Source: Thozetella sp. PMI_491 (Eukaryota; Ascomycota; Sordariomycetes; Chaetosphaeriales; Chaetosphaeriaceae). Taken from it: a DNA stretch of 64,000 nucleotides. The DNA lies in NCBI GenBank assembly GCA_021432635.1, contig MU270030.1, forward strand, positions 880,464 through 944,463, given 5' to 3'. Below are positions 24,326 to 34,620 of the stretch, piece after piece. The notes below the pieces were generated by a model. The model saw only the letters and a program-made list of their open reading frames with translations. It had not been told where the DNA came from and did no database searches. Position numbers and translations under genes: made by a program. How positions within the stretch are numbered: the stretch's first letter is position 1; every line of letters starts with the position of its first letter.

Positions 24326-25346
24326 ATGGCGATTCTCATCAGTTTCATCGCCTGGGTCATTTTCAATCTGGCCTTCGTCATACCTGCCGCAGTTCTCGTG
24401 AGTCTAGACACTGCATGACGGCTCTTTCAGCTGCTAATGACTTTTTATTAAGCTCTTCTATACCGTCAACTCCATCTTCCCCGTTCTGGCTGCGGTAGAA
24501 GACCTGGATGCGCCAATCTACGAGAGCCTCGGACTAGGTCGGGTCGCCAACGAAGATGCCGATGAATCTCCAGTGCAACAGGACAAGGACGGCTCTAAGC
24601 CTCGTGCAGTCAGTTCCAGCTTCAAGTCTATGTTCCGCCTGCTCTACTCGGGCAGGAAATGCTTCTCTCTTTCCAAGGGCTTCGGTTGGCTCCTGCTTTG
24701 GAATATGGTAAAGTGCTCAGTAGTCCTGCTTGCGACCTTCAAGCTCCCTTCAGGTTTAGGGTTCCTGGCACAGGTGCTTTTACCTCTGGCCCTTGTCCAG
24801 CTCCATACTCTCTGGGTGCATACAATCCTAGCTTCCCCGAGCCCCAAGCCTTTCTGGAGACGCCTGGTGCCCGCGAGCAAGATATTCAAAGCCGTTGCGC
24901 TCCCGATGCTCATTCTCTTGATGGCGGAAGCTACAACACAGCGCATCCTATTGCACTTCTACAGGAGCAAGAAGATGAAGTGGGAGGACTTCTTTCCTAT
25001 GGGAACTGCAATGGATAAAGCCTTTGAGTTCTGGCTCCTCCTTGCCGCCCTAACGTTTATTCTCATCATCCCCGCGCACCTGCTGCTGGTACGTGTTGAA
25101 GCCTCCGTTCTTCCGGCCGATGAGCGGACCATTATCCCTCTGGATCCGGCTATTTCTGTCTCAAAACAGGGGCGCGAATACATAACTTTCATCGAGGCCG
25201 GCAAATCTTTGACGCGGACTTCACTGATAAATTTGATATTCCTTTATGTCAGGATATTCCTCATCACAGGTGCAGTGGTGGCTCTTGTCGGTTTTGTGGA
25301 CTTTACCTGGTACATTATCATGGCTCTTCAGAGTTGGAGGTTTTGA
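24326..25346 (+). CDS. Multi-pass membrane protein of a conserved fungal family, unnamed
   Basis: Two exons, 24326-24397 and 24453-25346, with a 55-nt intron (GTGAGT donor, TTAAG acceptor, phase 0); 321 aa. The first exon encodes the leading hydrophobic helix (MAILISFIAWVIFNLAFVIP). About four to five further hydrophobic segments follow: WLLLWNMVKCSVVLLA, the FLAQVLLPLALVQLH region, KAVALPMLILLMAEA, LLLAALTFILIIPAHLLLV and the C-terminal FLITGAVVALVGFV. The conserved loop VRVEASVLPADERTIIPLDP after the fourth or fifth helix is a motif I recall from a fungal family often left as hypothetical. Function unknown. A hydrophilic loop of about 50 residues lies between the first two helices. Confidence 0.7.
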
Positions 25347-25934
25347 AGGATACTGAACGGTGGTCTAGTTTGCTCTGCTGTATTGTTTAGGAAATGCATC
25401 TAGGGTCAGGAATCGTTATTAGATCACTATTTGTCGTATATATATTTTGTAGTAGGACGAGGATCTAAATCGAAGAGTGGCAAGGTGCCTGGGAAGCGTG
25501 TGAACAAGCCTAACTCTCTTTCTCGTTTCCTAGTGCTAGCAGCTGGAACTCTGAACTGAGATCATAGTTGTAATTACTGTAGTTGAAACTTCTCCGCGTA
25601 TGTCTCAGTAGCTGATAGCTGGCTTTAGGAAGAACATCTGGACCCGAGGTTTGCTGCAGCGCGCGTTTCTCCGACCACAGATCAATCTCAGATCGATCCC
25701 GCTTTTTTACGGGCCAGGCCAGGCGATGCAGGACATTCGGCTCACCGATTTGAATGCTACCTTGTCCAGTACCTCCCTCGGCCATTTTATTTAAGACGAA
25801 CATGCATCGGTCTCGCATTCAACCGACTCAGCTAGTACGCTTATAAACTCAATTGGAGTTCGAGTTAATAGAACCTCCTAGTTATGATTCAGTTTGCTCA
25901 TCAAATTCCCTCTCTTGAACACCTGACGCTATAG
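25347..25934. other. Intergenic, no gene recognised
   Basis: 3-prime flank of the membrane-protein gene. Short frames only. Confidence 0.45.
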
Positions 25935-26798
25935 AAGTTGGTAAGGAGGGCAGCTGCGCCCGCGAACCAGGCGGATGTCCATTCCAACTGGTGCAAGCTG
26001 GTAGAATCCTACTCTGGCCGAGCAATAACCGAAAGAGCCGACAGGCTCCCTGCGATATCCACCCTGGCCAAGGAATACAGCTCCCTGCTGGATGATGCGT
26101 ACCTTTGCGGACATTGAAAGTCGACTCTGGCTGGGGAGCTGACCTGGCGTCCTCGGCAGGCGTGGCGGTTGAATCTGACGCCCGGCGCCAAGCTCCAACC
26201 CTCTTGGAGCTGGATATCATACGAAGGGGCAGTATACATGTGGATAACTCAGTTTCCCGACAAGAACTTCGAGGTAGTAGGGTGCGACGTGGAGCTCGAA
26301 AACGTAGTCCATCCATTCGGCAAAGTGCGTGGGGGTAGCCTCACGGTCCGCGGGGTCCTCGTCCACCGGACGGTTGACTTTGCCACGGGAAAGATCGGAC
26401 CCGGCTCCGCCGACCCCGATTCTCCGGTGCAAAGCGTCGCAGAGACCGAAGACATGGAATGGTGTCTAAAGAGATCGCTACGCATCTTCTTGGATGACCA
26501 GAACGGGGATACGAAAGCGAGCAAGCCACCAGCGACCTACCCCGACTCGATCGTTCTGCTCATTACAGAAGCGCGGAGATGGCGGTTATCCCCGGTTCGT
26601 GGCCTGATGGGGCTGGCACTACTTCCGAAGGGAGAGAATGCGTTCGCCCACATAGGGCTGTTTGAGGTGGGGGACATCTGGGCTACCAAGTCCGAGCCGC
26701 ACCGAAGAGGCGGGTTCTGTTCTGCCCAAGATTATGCGGATCACCTTCACTGGCTCTGTGGTGGACAGGAAAGAACCAAGGAAATAGTTCTCATCTGA
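25935..26798 (+). pseudogene. Relic of a HET-domain gene (C-terminal part, in-frame stop)
   Basis: One reading frame carries the conserved C-terminal features of large HET proteins. A W..LVESYSGRAIT...DRLPAIS segment (about 25989-26060) leads into DDAYLCGH, then a TGA at 26115-26117 where the family normally has Trp, then ELTWRPR, PSWSWISYEGAVYMW and the distal beta-rich region down to the stop at 26796-26798. The N-terminal HET domain itself is absent: an in-frame TAG lies at 25932 and upstream sequence shows no HET motif. The stop plus the missing HET domain indicate a truncated, decayed gene; the part after the stop is still open for 226 codons. Expression of that part as a short protein cannot be excluded. 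Confidence 0.7.
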
Positions 26799-27440
26799 CT
26801 AGGCCTTTTGCGCGGTCAGGGACTGGCTAGAAATCTCGTTGCATCTCACTTCTTTCGTATGATGCAGTTCCAATTCGCAAATCTCATCTCTCTCAAGGCG
26901 TGTTGTCATTGGGCATAATTACCATAGGAGTGAGCCCTCTTGCGTTACAGTCGGTAAGCTACCAAGTGCACCGAGGTTCACAAGCCGCGACGACAAGGTG
27001 GCCGGCAGAGTCACCAAGAGAGCCCAACGCCACAGACCACGACTACTCCTCTGCCTGTTGGCGGTTTGCGTAGACCAATCAGTGGGGGCGATACAACCCC
27101 AGCTTGGGGCCTCCGCGGTGGTGGCGCGGTCGTGTTCTGTATGATGTACGCAAGTGCTCACTGACTTCGCCACCAGCTGGGAGTAAGCTGCACGCGAAGA
27201 CACGAAGATTCCAGAATCTTCCCCAAGCAAAAGCCTCGGTTCTTTCTAGTTCGATGGCGGATTTCAACATATGTAGAAGTACATTGTGTGAAGGCATTTT
27301 CGACAAAAGTGCCAGCCTTTCCTTTGCGGCGATCATTTAAGAAGTGTGATTTCGCGCGTCCCGCGCACGCTACCCACGATGCTACAGCGAGGCCCTCATA
27401 CGTCATACAGGGCAATCCCGCCGATGCCCGACCTCCAAAC
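26799..27440. other. Intergenic upstream of the Clr5-ankyrin gene
   Basis: No gene recognised. The Clr5-ankyrin frame is open from 27288, but the likely start is 27441. Confidence 0.4.
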
Positions 27441-30434
27441 ATGACCAGCATCTCGTCGCAGCCCACGACAGCACCCCCCTCAACGAAACATGGCCCGCAG
27501 GACTGGGAGCGCTTACAGCCCGTCATCCGGCGGCTGTATTGGTTCGAGGGCAGGGAGCTGTCGGAGGTGATGCAGACCATGGAAAAGGACTATGGCTTCG
27601 TGGCGAGCGAGAAGCAGTACAAGACATATTTCAAGCGGTGGCGACTGAAGAAGAACGTCACTGCCGACGAGATGAAGGCCATTGCCCGGGTGCGCTCACG
27701 GCGCCTTGCGAACGGAAAGCAGACCGACTTCTGGGTTAGAGGCAAGCCGGTCCCCGACCTCAAAATTGACCGCTTCATCAGCCGGCAAACAAGCATGCTT
27801 GTGGACGACGAACCGCCGGCTCAGCTACCTACCGAAATCAAGTTCTCGACCCCTAAGGATACAGGGCCCTTGGCGGACTGGAACGAGGAGCTCGTGCCTC
27901 CTTCTCGCCCGGCGGACGAGTTGCCAATACCCTCACGGCCATTGCCATGGCCCCAGCCAGTACCTTTTCCTACGGTGTCCGAACTCCCTCCTTCATTCCT
28001 GGCGCCACAGCCTAGTCGCCCGCAGAGTCTATCTCCCACTACATCGCAACTGTACTCGCCCAGCGTTGCTCCGCTCGATGAGGAGCTAAACTTTGAGGAT
28101 TCGTTCGGGATGCCGGACGCATTCGCAACAGACGCACAGTTTGAAGACATGTGGAAGGACTTAGCAATTCTCGAGCCCGCTGACGCGGCCGACTCTGGTT
28201 CGTCGATATTGGAGTCAGCACCCGAATATCCTGTCACCGTTCCCAGCCTGCTCGTGACTCACGACCAATCCGGCAATTCCGGTTCTGAAATTTGCCCCCG
28301 CACATGGGAGCAGTACCAGGTAGAGAGGTTTACGCAACCACACGAACCGCGGCGCAATGAATCAACCAGCATACCCCGATACCAAGAACAGTTCACCAGT
28401 GTGATTGCGCGGCATGATCCTCATCTAGATGAGTCCTTCCGGCAAGCAGCTCGTCAGGGAGATCTCGCGTCGATCTCCCGACTGCTTCATCGGGGCGCGA
28501 ATATTGAAACTCGTTCAGCAAAGGGCCTGACGGCGTTGCACACGGCATCGCTCCGGGGAAGCCTTGGGGTGCTCCAAGCTCTACTGGAGGCGGGGGCGAA
28601 TTTGCTGTCGGCAGTCGCCGGCGAGGTGGAGTTCCAGGTTGAAGAACAAGGCAACCTTCGGTTCCTACAGTCCAAGAAGCCATCTGCGCTGCACCTTGCA
28701 GCTGCCAAGAACCACTGCGAGGCAACGAAGATTCTTCTGCGCTATGGTGCAGACCCGAATCTGGCAGATGCTACAGGCGACACTCCGCTGTCCCTAGCCG
28801 TTAAACTGGGAAGCGCAGAGACAGTAGATGTTCTCTTGCATCATGGTGCCAATATGCATCCGCCGTATCTCATCGTCACAGCCGCTGGGATGGGCTTCGC
28901 CGAGATAACGCTCAATCTCGCCCTAAATGGGGCTGATGTTGACGCGAGAAACTTGGACGGTGCAACGGCACTGCATCTCGCGGCTGCAAATGGCCATGAC
29001 CGGACCGTCGACGTTTTGCTCGACCGTGGAGCCAAGGTGGACGCGATCTGGCGCGGAAAGACTCCGCTGGGCCTCGCTGCTGAGTACAACCGTGACGGTA
29101 CGCAGCAACTCCTACTGCGGCACTACCCGGACGCAAACGTAGTGGTCGGCAAGAACGGTATGACTCTTCTTCACCTTGCGGCATACCGTGGTCAGCGCGA
29201 TTTGGCTGCCGTGCTGCTCGACAACGGTGCCGAGTTGGGTGCGGTCGAGGCTCGGGACAATAAAACGCCGCTTCATTTGGCTTGCGAGCATGGCCACGCG
29301 TCAATTGTATCTTTGCTCTGCGAGCACCCCTCTGCGCAAAAGGTGGTCGACAAACCAACCAAAGACGGACACGTCCCCCTCCACTTTGCTTGCGCGAGTG
29401 GCAAAATCGCCAGTGTAACCTCCCTCCTCCAAGCCGGTGCGAATATTCCACGGCGCGGCTGCACGCCGCTCCACTTGGCTTCTCGCCTCAACCATGTCTC
29501 CATTCTCAGGCTACTCCTCGACTACCGTGCTTCCGGCAGGGCCAACAGAGAGACTTCCTCCGAGATCGTCCCCTTTAATCCTCTTCGCTTTGCCTTTGGA
29601 ACCCCGTGTCTCCGTGAGGCCATACAACGCCGATGGGGCACCACGACGGTCAAGTTCGGAACCGTGCCATTCCTGCAAGCAGCCTCGCCTTTGGCGGTGC
29701 TCGAGGCTTGCGTGTCCAAGGTCATCCGCTCTCTGCCCGCTCGGCCGGAAGGTGGAGAAGACATCTTCGACGCCGCGAGGCTGGATCTTCCCGAAAGGAT
29801 TTCCAGCTTCATCAGCGCAGGCGTACCGATCAATAAGCGCGATGCCTACGGGCGCACAGCACTGCACCATGCCGCGCAGCTAGGACGGGCGCGGACCGTC
29901 AGATTCCTCCTCCAGCGTGGCGCCAATGCAGGGCTCAGGGACTGGGAGGGGTCTACGGCTCTGCACTACGCCGCTGTGGCCCTGAGTTCCAGCTCTCCAG
30001 GAGGAGTAACGGGGACCATTGAGGCACTTCTAGGCGCCAATGGTTTAGACAACGAGGCCAAAGACGCAGCGGGGTGCACGGCGCTACACAACGCGGTCCT
30101 GTTTGGAAACCTGGAGGCTGCGAAGGCGCTGGTAGATCGTGGCGCCTTTGGCTATGCCGTGAACGAAGCGGGAATGACGCCTCTTCATTATGCGGTATAC
30201 CAGGGAAACTTGAGCATGGTACGCATGTTTGCTACGCGAGGGTTCGACATGTGGGGAGTACTGATTTCTATGGATCAGGAGGGCAGAGACATGCAAGACG
30301 TCAACTGCGGCTATTTATCCAGCGAGTGGGAAGTTCTCTGCCCGAAGGACGGGCACCAGGCTAGGACAAAGGTAAGAGAGGAGCTGATGGGATCGAGAAC
30401 CGCGGGTCGGGGGCTGTGGTGGGTGGGTGCTTAA
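27441..30434 (+). CDS. Clr5-domain protein with ankyrin repeats
   Basis: A single uninterrupted exon of 997 aa from ATG 27441 (MTSISSQPTT...). The frame is open upstream to 27288, but the start just before the Clr5 domain is preferred. Residues about 20-80 match the Clr5 domain (DWERLQPVIRRLYW..., then EKDYGFVASEKQYKTYFKRWRLKK), a fungal DNA- or protein-binding-like motif named from S. pombe Clr5. A low-complexity Pro/Ser-rich linker spans about 100-320. From about residue 328 there are many ankyrin repeats, with consensus TPLHLA-type cores such as GLTALHTASLRG, DGATALHLAAANG, GMTLLHLAAYRG, DNKTPLHLACEHG and YGRTALHHAAQLG. The family is common and expanded in Sordariomycetes and its function is largely unknown. 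It sits among HET genes. Confidence 0.85.
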   Translation: MTSISSQPTTAPPSTKHGPQDWERLQPVIRRLYWFEGRELSEVMQTMEKDYGFVASEKQYKTYFKRWRLKKNVTADEMKAIARVRSRRLANGKQTDFWVRGKPVPDLKIDRFISRQTSMLVDDEPPAQLPTEIKFSTPKDTGPLADWNEELVPPSRPADELPIPSRPLPWPQPVPFPTVSELPPSFLAPQPSRPQSLSPTTSQLYSPSVAPLDEELNFEDSFGMPDAFATDAQFEDMWKDLAILEPADAADSGSSILESAPEYPVTVPSLLVTHDQSGNSGSEICPRTWEQYQVERFTQPHEPRRNESTSIPRYQEQFTSVIARHDPHLDESFRQAARQGDLASISRLLHRGANIETRSAKGLTALHTASLRGSLGVLQALLEAGANLLSAVAGEVEFQVEEQGNLRFLQSKKPSALHLAAAKNHCEATKILLRYGADPNLADATGDTPLSLAVKLGSAETVDVLLHHGANMHPPYLIVTAAGMGFAEITLNLALNGADVDARNLDGATALHLAAANGHDRTVDVLLDRGAKVDAIWRGKTPLGLAAEYNRDGTQQLLLRHYPDANVVVGKNGMTLLHLAAYRGQRDLAAVLLDNGAELGAVEARDNKTPLHLACEHGHASIVSLLCEHPSAQKVVDKPTKDGHVPLHFACASGKIASVTSLLQAGANIPRRGCTPLHLASRLNHVSILRLLLDYRASGRANRETSSEIVPFNPLRFAFGTPCLREAIQRRWGTTTVKFGTVPFLQAASPLAVLEACVSKVIRSLPARPEGGEDIFDAARLDLPERISSFISAGVPINKRDAYGRTALHHAAQLGRARTVRFLLQRGANAGLRDWEGSTALHYAAVALSSSSPGGVTGTIEALLGANGLDNEAKDAAGCTALHNAVLFGNLEAAKALVDRGAFGYAVNEAGMTPLHYAVYQGNLSMVRMFATRGFDMWGVLISMDQEGRDMQDVNCGYLSSEWEVLCPKDGHQARTKVREELMGSRTAGRGLWWVGA

Positions 30435-31115
30435 TGTCGGCTGCTGGACGGTAGCGTTGAGCACAACTGCTATACCCTTGACGTGTGGTTCCTGTCCTTT
30501 TGGGTGGTTGTGACGAGCAAGCGCGGGTGACGTTCATGCATGGACGGGAGTTGTCACATTTACCGGCGAACGGAGCTGCGCAGCATTGACATCGAGGGGA
30601 GGCTTCATGGCGGCATGGGTCGGTGTTGAAGCAGTCCAGAACTTCTCCTCTTTATATGATACCACAAGATTCAGAGGCGTGGGTATATATCACACCTCTG
30701 TATGCGATCGCTTTAGTTGGGTAGTTATTTAACAATTATAAGTATTATTATAAGTCAAATAATGAGTACCTATCCAGGAGTAGAGAAAGTCCGGCAATAA
30801 CCTGCTGCTGTTGTCCCGCTATTGCCACCAGCATGCCGCCACGTGAAATGCCACTTCGCGAGAGATGGATGGACATCTCGCTAAGCTCCGATTCTGTCTC
30901 CGACGCTATGGAAGCTCATACATGATACTGGTACATTAGCGTTAGGCGATCTCCCCGCCCGCCCCGCACCCTATCTGGAACGTTGCACTGGGCGTATAGC
31001 GTCCCTTCCGAACTAGCGCTGTAGATAGCCGCATGCATGGTCGACAGCCTTCGCCTTCTTACTTTCGACATCCTCGAGACCTACTATACCATCGTCAAAA
31101 ATCCAGCTCTGCAGG
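30435..31115. other. Intergenic, no gene recognised
   Basis: Between two plus-strand genes. AT-rich around 30720-30770. Nothing else seen. Confidence 0.45.
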
Positions 31116-32636
31116 ATGATCCCTCAACCGCACTCCGTCGTCGCAGGCGAGGGAGTGGTCCAAGTCACAGGACTACCTCCCACCTGCTCTATTGACCCTT
31201 CGCTACCCCCCGAGGGATACACTCTCGACCTGGGTGCTTCCGATGCTGGCATAGTTTGTGTGACCGGAGGCTCTGCAGCTGGCGTCTTTTACGGAACCCA
31301 GACGCTCAGGCAGCTCCTGCCGCCAGCATCGCTCCGCCGCAACCGGGCCGCTTCTGAGGGTCCTTGGGAGGTGCCGGTACAGCGCATCAGTGATGCACCG
31401 CGCTTTGCCTGGCGAGGTGTCATGTTAGACGTCGCGCGCCACTTTATGCCGCTGCCCGACGTGCTGCGCTTTATTGACCTTGCGGCGTTTCACAAGCTCA
31501 ACGTACTGCACTTACATCTGACGGATGACCAGGGATGGCGGCTGCCCGTGGACAAGTGGCCCCGGCTGACAACAGTGTCCTGCTGGCGGAAGAGGACGAT
31601 GCTCGGAACGCAAGCCTATCAGAAGTTCGATGGCCGGCCTCACGGAGGTTTCTATTCGGCCGAGGACCTGAGGGAGATCGTGGCCTTCGCGGCTGACAGG
31701 CACATCACAGTAGTGCCGGAGGTCGACATGCCTGGGCACATGCAGGCCGCGATCGCTGCATATCCAGAGCTCGGCAACGGCGTGGAGGTAGACGTGTTGG
31801 ACTCTTGGGGCATCTCTAAGCACGTGTTAAATATGTCGGACAAGGTGATAGAGTTCTGTAAAGATGTGCTCGATGAGGTCTGCACCATCTTCCCGGGCAA
31901 AGTCATCGGCATTGGGGGGGACGAGTGTCCGCATGACGAGTGGAAGGCCAGCCCCGAAGTGCAGGAGCGGATGAAGGAGCTAGGTTTACCAGACGAGAGT
32001 GCGCTGCACGGATGGTTCGTGGGGCAGATGGCGGACCATCTCCGGGTGCAAGGTCGCCGTACCTACGGGTGGGACGAGGTCCTGGCTGGTGGAGAACGGA
32101 CTCCCGCCGACATTCTTATTGCGGCGTGGCGCGGCCCAGCCCCGACCAAGATCGCCGCGCAGCGCGGATTCGAGGTTGTTGCCTGCCCAGACATTGCAGT
32201 CTACCTCGACTATCGCCAGTCCGAAGACAAGGACGAGCCTACGCCTGTGGGCACTGTACTGACGGTAGAGGATGTGTACGCCTTCGAGCCAGTCCCGGAG
32301 GGGCTGTCGGAGGAGGAGGGGAAGAGAATCATTGGAGCTCAGGCAAATGTGTGGACGGAGCAGATGGAGAGCGCTCGGCGCGTGGACTACATGGTCTACC
32401 CGCGTCTTTGCGCCCTGGCTGAAGTTGCTTGGGGGAAGCCAGCCGAAGCTAGCACGGGGCTGGACTTCGGCACCAGGTTGGCGGAACATCTCGCGAGGCT
32501 GGATGCGCTTGGGGTCAACTTCCGACCGCTGAGTGGTCCGCGTCCGTGGGATGCCCGGCCGGATGCCCCAGGCAAGCCGCGCTCCAAGGAAGAGCGCCTC
32601 GCAATTCTGGAAAAGCTTGTTGCGGAACTGAAATAG
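31116..32636 (+). CDS. Beta-N-acetylhexosaminidase, GH20, bacterial-type
   Basis: Intronless frame of 506 aa. An N-terminal GH20b-like domain (IPQPHSVVAG... then GVFYGTQTLRQLLP) is followed by the GH20 TIM barrel beginning WRGVMLDVARHFMP near residue 105. The key motifs are HLHLTDDQGWRLP, VVPEVDMPGHMQAAIAAYPEL and the catalytic Asp-Glu pair in GIGGDECPHDEW near residue 269. GWDEVLAGG, WTEQMESARRVDYMVYPR and ALAEVAWG follow. The enzyme releases terminal GlcNAc or GalNAc. There is no signal peptide, so it is predicted intracellular, unlike the secreted fungal chitin-recycling NAG1/NagA enzymes. The wording of the motifs is closer to actinobacterial enzymes, suggesting ancient bacterial origin (inference). 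Confidence 0.9.
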   Translation: MIPQPHSVVAGEGVVQVTGLPPTCSIDPSLPPEGYTLDLGASDAGIVCVTGGSAAGVFYGTQTLRQLLPPASLRRNRAASEGPWEVPVQRISDAPRFAWRGVMLDVARHFMPLPDVLRFIDLAAFHKLNVLHLHLTDDQGWRLPVDKWPRLTTVSCWRKRTMLGTQAYQKFDGRPHGGFYSAEDLREIVAFAADRHITVVPEVDMPGHMQAAIAAYPELGNGVEVDVLDSWGISKHVLNMSDKVIEFCKDVLDEVCTIFPGKVIGIGGDECPHDEWKASPEVQERMKELGLPDESALHGWFVGQMADHLRVQGRRTYGWDEVLAGGERTPADILIAAWRGPAPTKIAAQRGFEVVACPDIAVYLDYRQSEDKDEPTPVGTVLTVEDVYAFEPVPEGLSEEEGKRIIGAQANVWTEQMESARRVDYMVYPRLCALAEVAWGKPAEASTGLDFGTRLAEHLARLDALGVNFRPLSGPRPWDARPDAPGKPRSKEERLAILEKLVAELK

Positions 32637-33800
32637 GGGCAGTTCGCACGAATACGGGACACGTCTTCTGTAACTACTCGAAGACTAGCTTTAATGTCAC
32701 ACTACTTGCAAGTACGTAATTACCTTGCCAGCCTCCTAGGCCCTGCAGCCATTGTTTCGGAAAGGGGGGGCAACCCTCCCAGCTCTAGGAAGGAGATGAG
32801 GTTGAGGGGGCTGGATATTGCAGTAAAGAGCGACTAGGGGAGCGGCTTGGGAAGATCATGGGGTCGAGCGGGGTGGATATAGGCCTACAGTGGGCCCAGT
32901 CCACTTTGTGCCCTCCCGGTAGAGTGAAAACTTGTGAGAATATCACCTTGCCTGAGTAAGGATGGCCTGGGTGAGAAGATATCGAAATCCGCCTTTCTCA
33001 ACCCAAACAGTTTACTAACACTTAGAGGAGCCACAACGACTAAAACCCGGAGTTTGCCTAAACGGCCACCTCTTAATCCTGCTTCACTTATATATATAGC
33101 CCTTTGTGCCCATCTTCTCCCTAACATGATGTATATATACTTCCGTATAGGATAATGTAGCGGGTGGCATCGGGATACCGTCAAAAAGGCTAGATATTAT
33201 AGTGAAGCTAAGCTGTATTTAGAAAGACAGGCCACCAAAGACGGACTACCTACCGTTTAGGTGGGTAGCTTTAAGGAAGCCAAGGTTAAAAGGGCTAAAT
33301 ATTTACAATAAATGCTGTAAGTACGACGATCACCTGCCCTTTCTGTCAATCTTCACGATTACCCGCTCTTTAGGCGGGTAGCTTTAAGGAGGATAGAGTC
33401 GAAAGGGCTAGATTACAGTGAAAACATTTGTATACTAGGCACTATGCACACTTGCATACTGCAACTAGCTAGGTATTCGGTATCGCCTGGTGGGAGGCAC
33501 ATGGGAGGCAAGGGGTCGATAGGGTTATATATAGCAGTATGGTTAGATATTGCACTAAGATTGTGGCCAATGAGGATAGGATAAGTGAAAGCACCTGCAG
33601 ACGAGTGGGAAAAAACTATACTAGATGTTTGTACCCTATCACAACATGGCAAGCCAAATACAAGCTTCTTCGCTATCTAAACTCCCAGCCACAATCCAAG
33701 CTACCCTCCCTTTAACTTTGCTAGAGTAGAACCCAAAATGGCGTGGCGTAAACTAACTTTCCTCCCTCCTCCCTCCTCCTTCGAGGGTTGACAATGTTCT
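32637..33800. repeat. Degenerate part of the satellite-like repeat locus
   Basis: Scattered, diverged copies of the same motif seen in the tandem array, here in reverse orientation: GGGTAGCTTTAAGGA followed by GGGCTAGATTACAGTGAA near 33375-33422, and similar strings near 32795-32825 and 33255-33310. It also contains copy A (33019-33170) of a 150-bp repeat whose partner lies at 36599-36742. No gene recognised. Confidence 0.6.
33019..33170 (+). repeat. 150-bp dispersed repeat, copy A
   Basis: Begins CACTTAGAGGAGCCACAACG, passes through a CTTCTCCCTAA block and ends GTAGCGGGTGGC. The same order of blocks in the same orientation recurs at 36599-36742, with a T+A expansion (TATATATA) in copy A. 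Confidence 0.6.
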
Positions 33801-33819
33801 CGCGCCCAAATTACCATCC

Positions 33820-34620
33820 AAATTACCATGCTACAAGCTTCACTGCACAACCCTCTCCCCCCAACCCTCTCCTCCTAAAGCTACCACCCTTCCAAAGGGT
33901 TGCAAGAGCTGGGTCGAGAGGGCTAAACAGTGAAGCTTCGGCCAAGCCGAGCTACCCACCCTTTTGGTTGCAAGAGCTTAACCAAAGCTTCACTGCAATA
34001 TTCAACGAAGCTTCACTACAATATTTAGCCCTCTCGGCCCTCACCCTCTCCCTAAAGCTACCCAACCGGGTGATTTCGGTGTATGGTGCATATGTTGAAC
34101 AAGGAAGCTTCACTGCAATATTTAGCCCTCTCGGCCCTCACCCTCTCCCTAAAGCTACCCAACTGGGTGGTTTCGGTGTATGGTGCATATGTTGAACAAC
34201 GAAGCTTCACTGCAATATTTAGCCCTCTCGACCCTCACCCTCTCTCCCTAAAGCTACCCAACCGGGTGGTTTCGGTGTATGGTGCATATGTTGAACAAGG
34301 AAGCTTCACTGCAATATTTAGCCCTCTCGACCCTCACCCTCTCTCCCTAAAGCTACCCCCACCCAAAGGGTGGGTTCTGCATGGTGGCAACGAAGCTTCA
34401 CTGCAATATTTAGCCCTCTCGACCCTCACCCTCACTCCCTAAAGCTACCCACCCGAACCCACCCGAAGGGTGGGTTCGTTGCATGGTGGCAACGAAGCTT
34501 CACTGCAATATTTAGCCCTCTCGACCCTCACCCTCTCCCTAAAGCGGTGGGTAGGTTGCATGGAAGCTTCACTGCAATATTTAGCCCTCTCGACCCTCTC
34601 CTCCTCCCTTTCCCCAGGTC
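33820..34620. repeat. Tandem satellite array, about eight units of roughly 100 bp
   Basis: Each unit starts with the HindIII-type palindrome GAAGCTTC followed by ACTGCAATATTTAGCCCTCT, a C-rich CGACCCTCACCCTCTCCC block, and TAAAGCTACCCA. Unit starts are visible near 33827, 33980, 34009, 34109, 34200, 34301, 34391, 34493 and 34562. Three consecutive units share an extra spacer of about 40 bp containing GGTTTCGGTGTATGGTGCAT. Others carry hairpins such as the perfect GAACCCACCC / GGGTGGGTTC pair at 34455-34477. Open frames in this array are a by-product of a period near a multiple of three and are not called as genes. Confidence 0.85.
34455..34477. repeat. Perfect 10-bp hairpin in the satellite array
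   Basis: Arms GAACCCACCC (34455-34464) and GGGTGGGTTC (34468-34477) with a GAA loop. Shorter versions of the CCCACCC / GGGTGGG hairpin recur at many places between 33940 and 37790. Confidence 0.75.
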
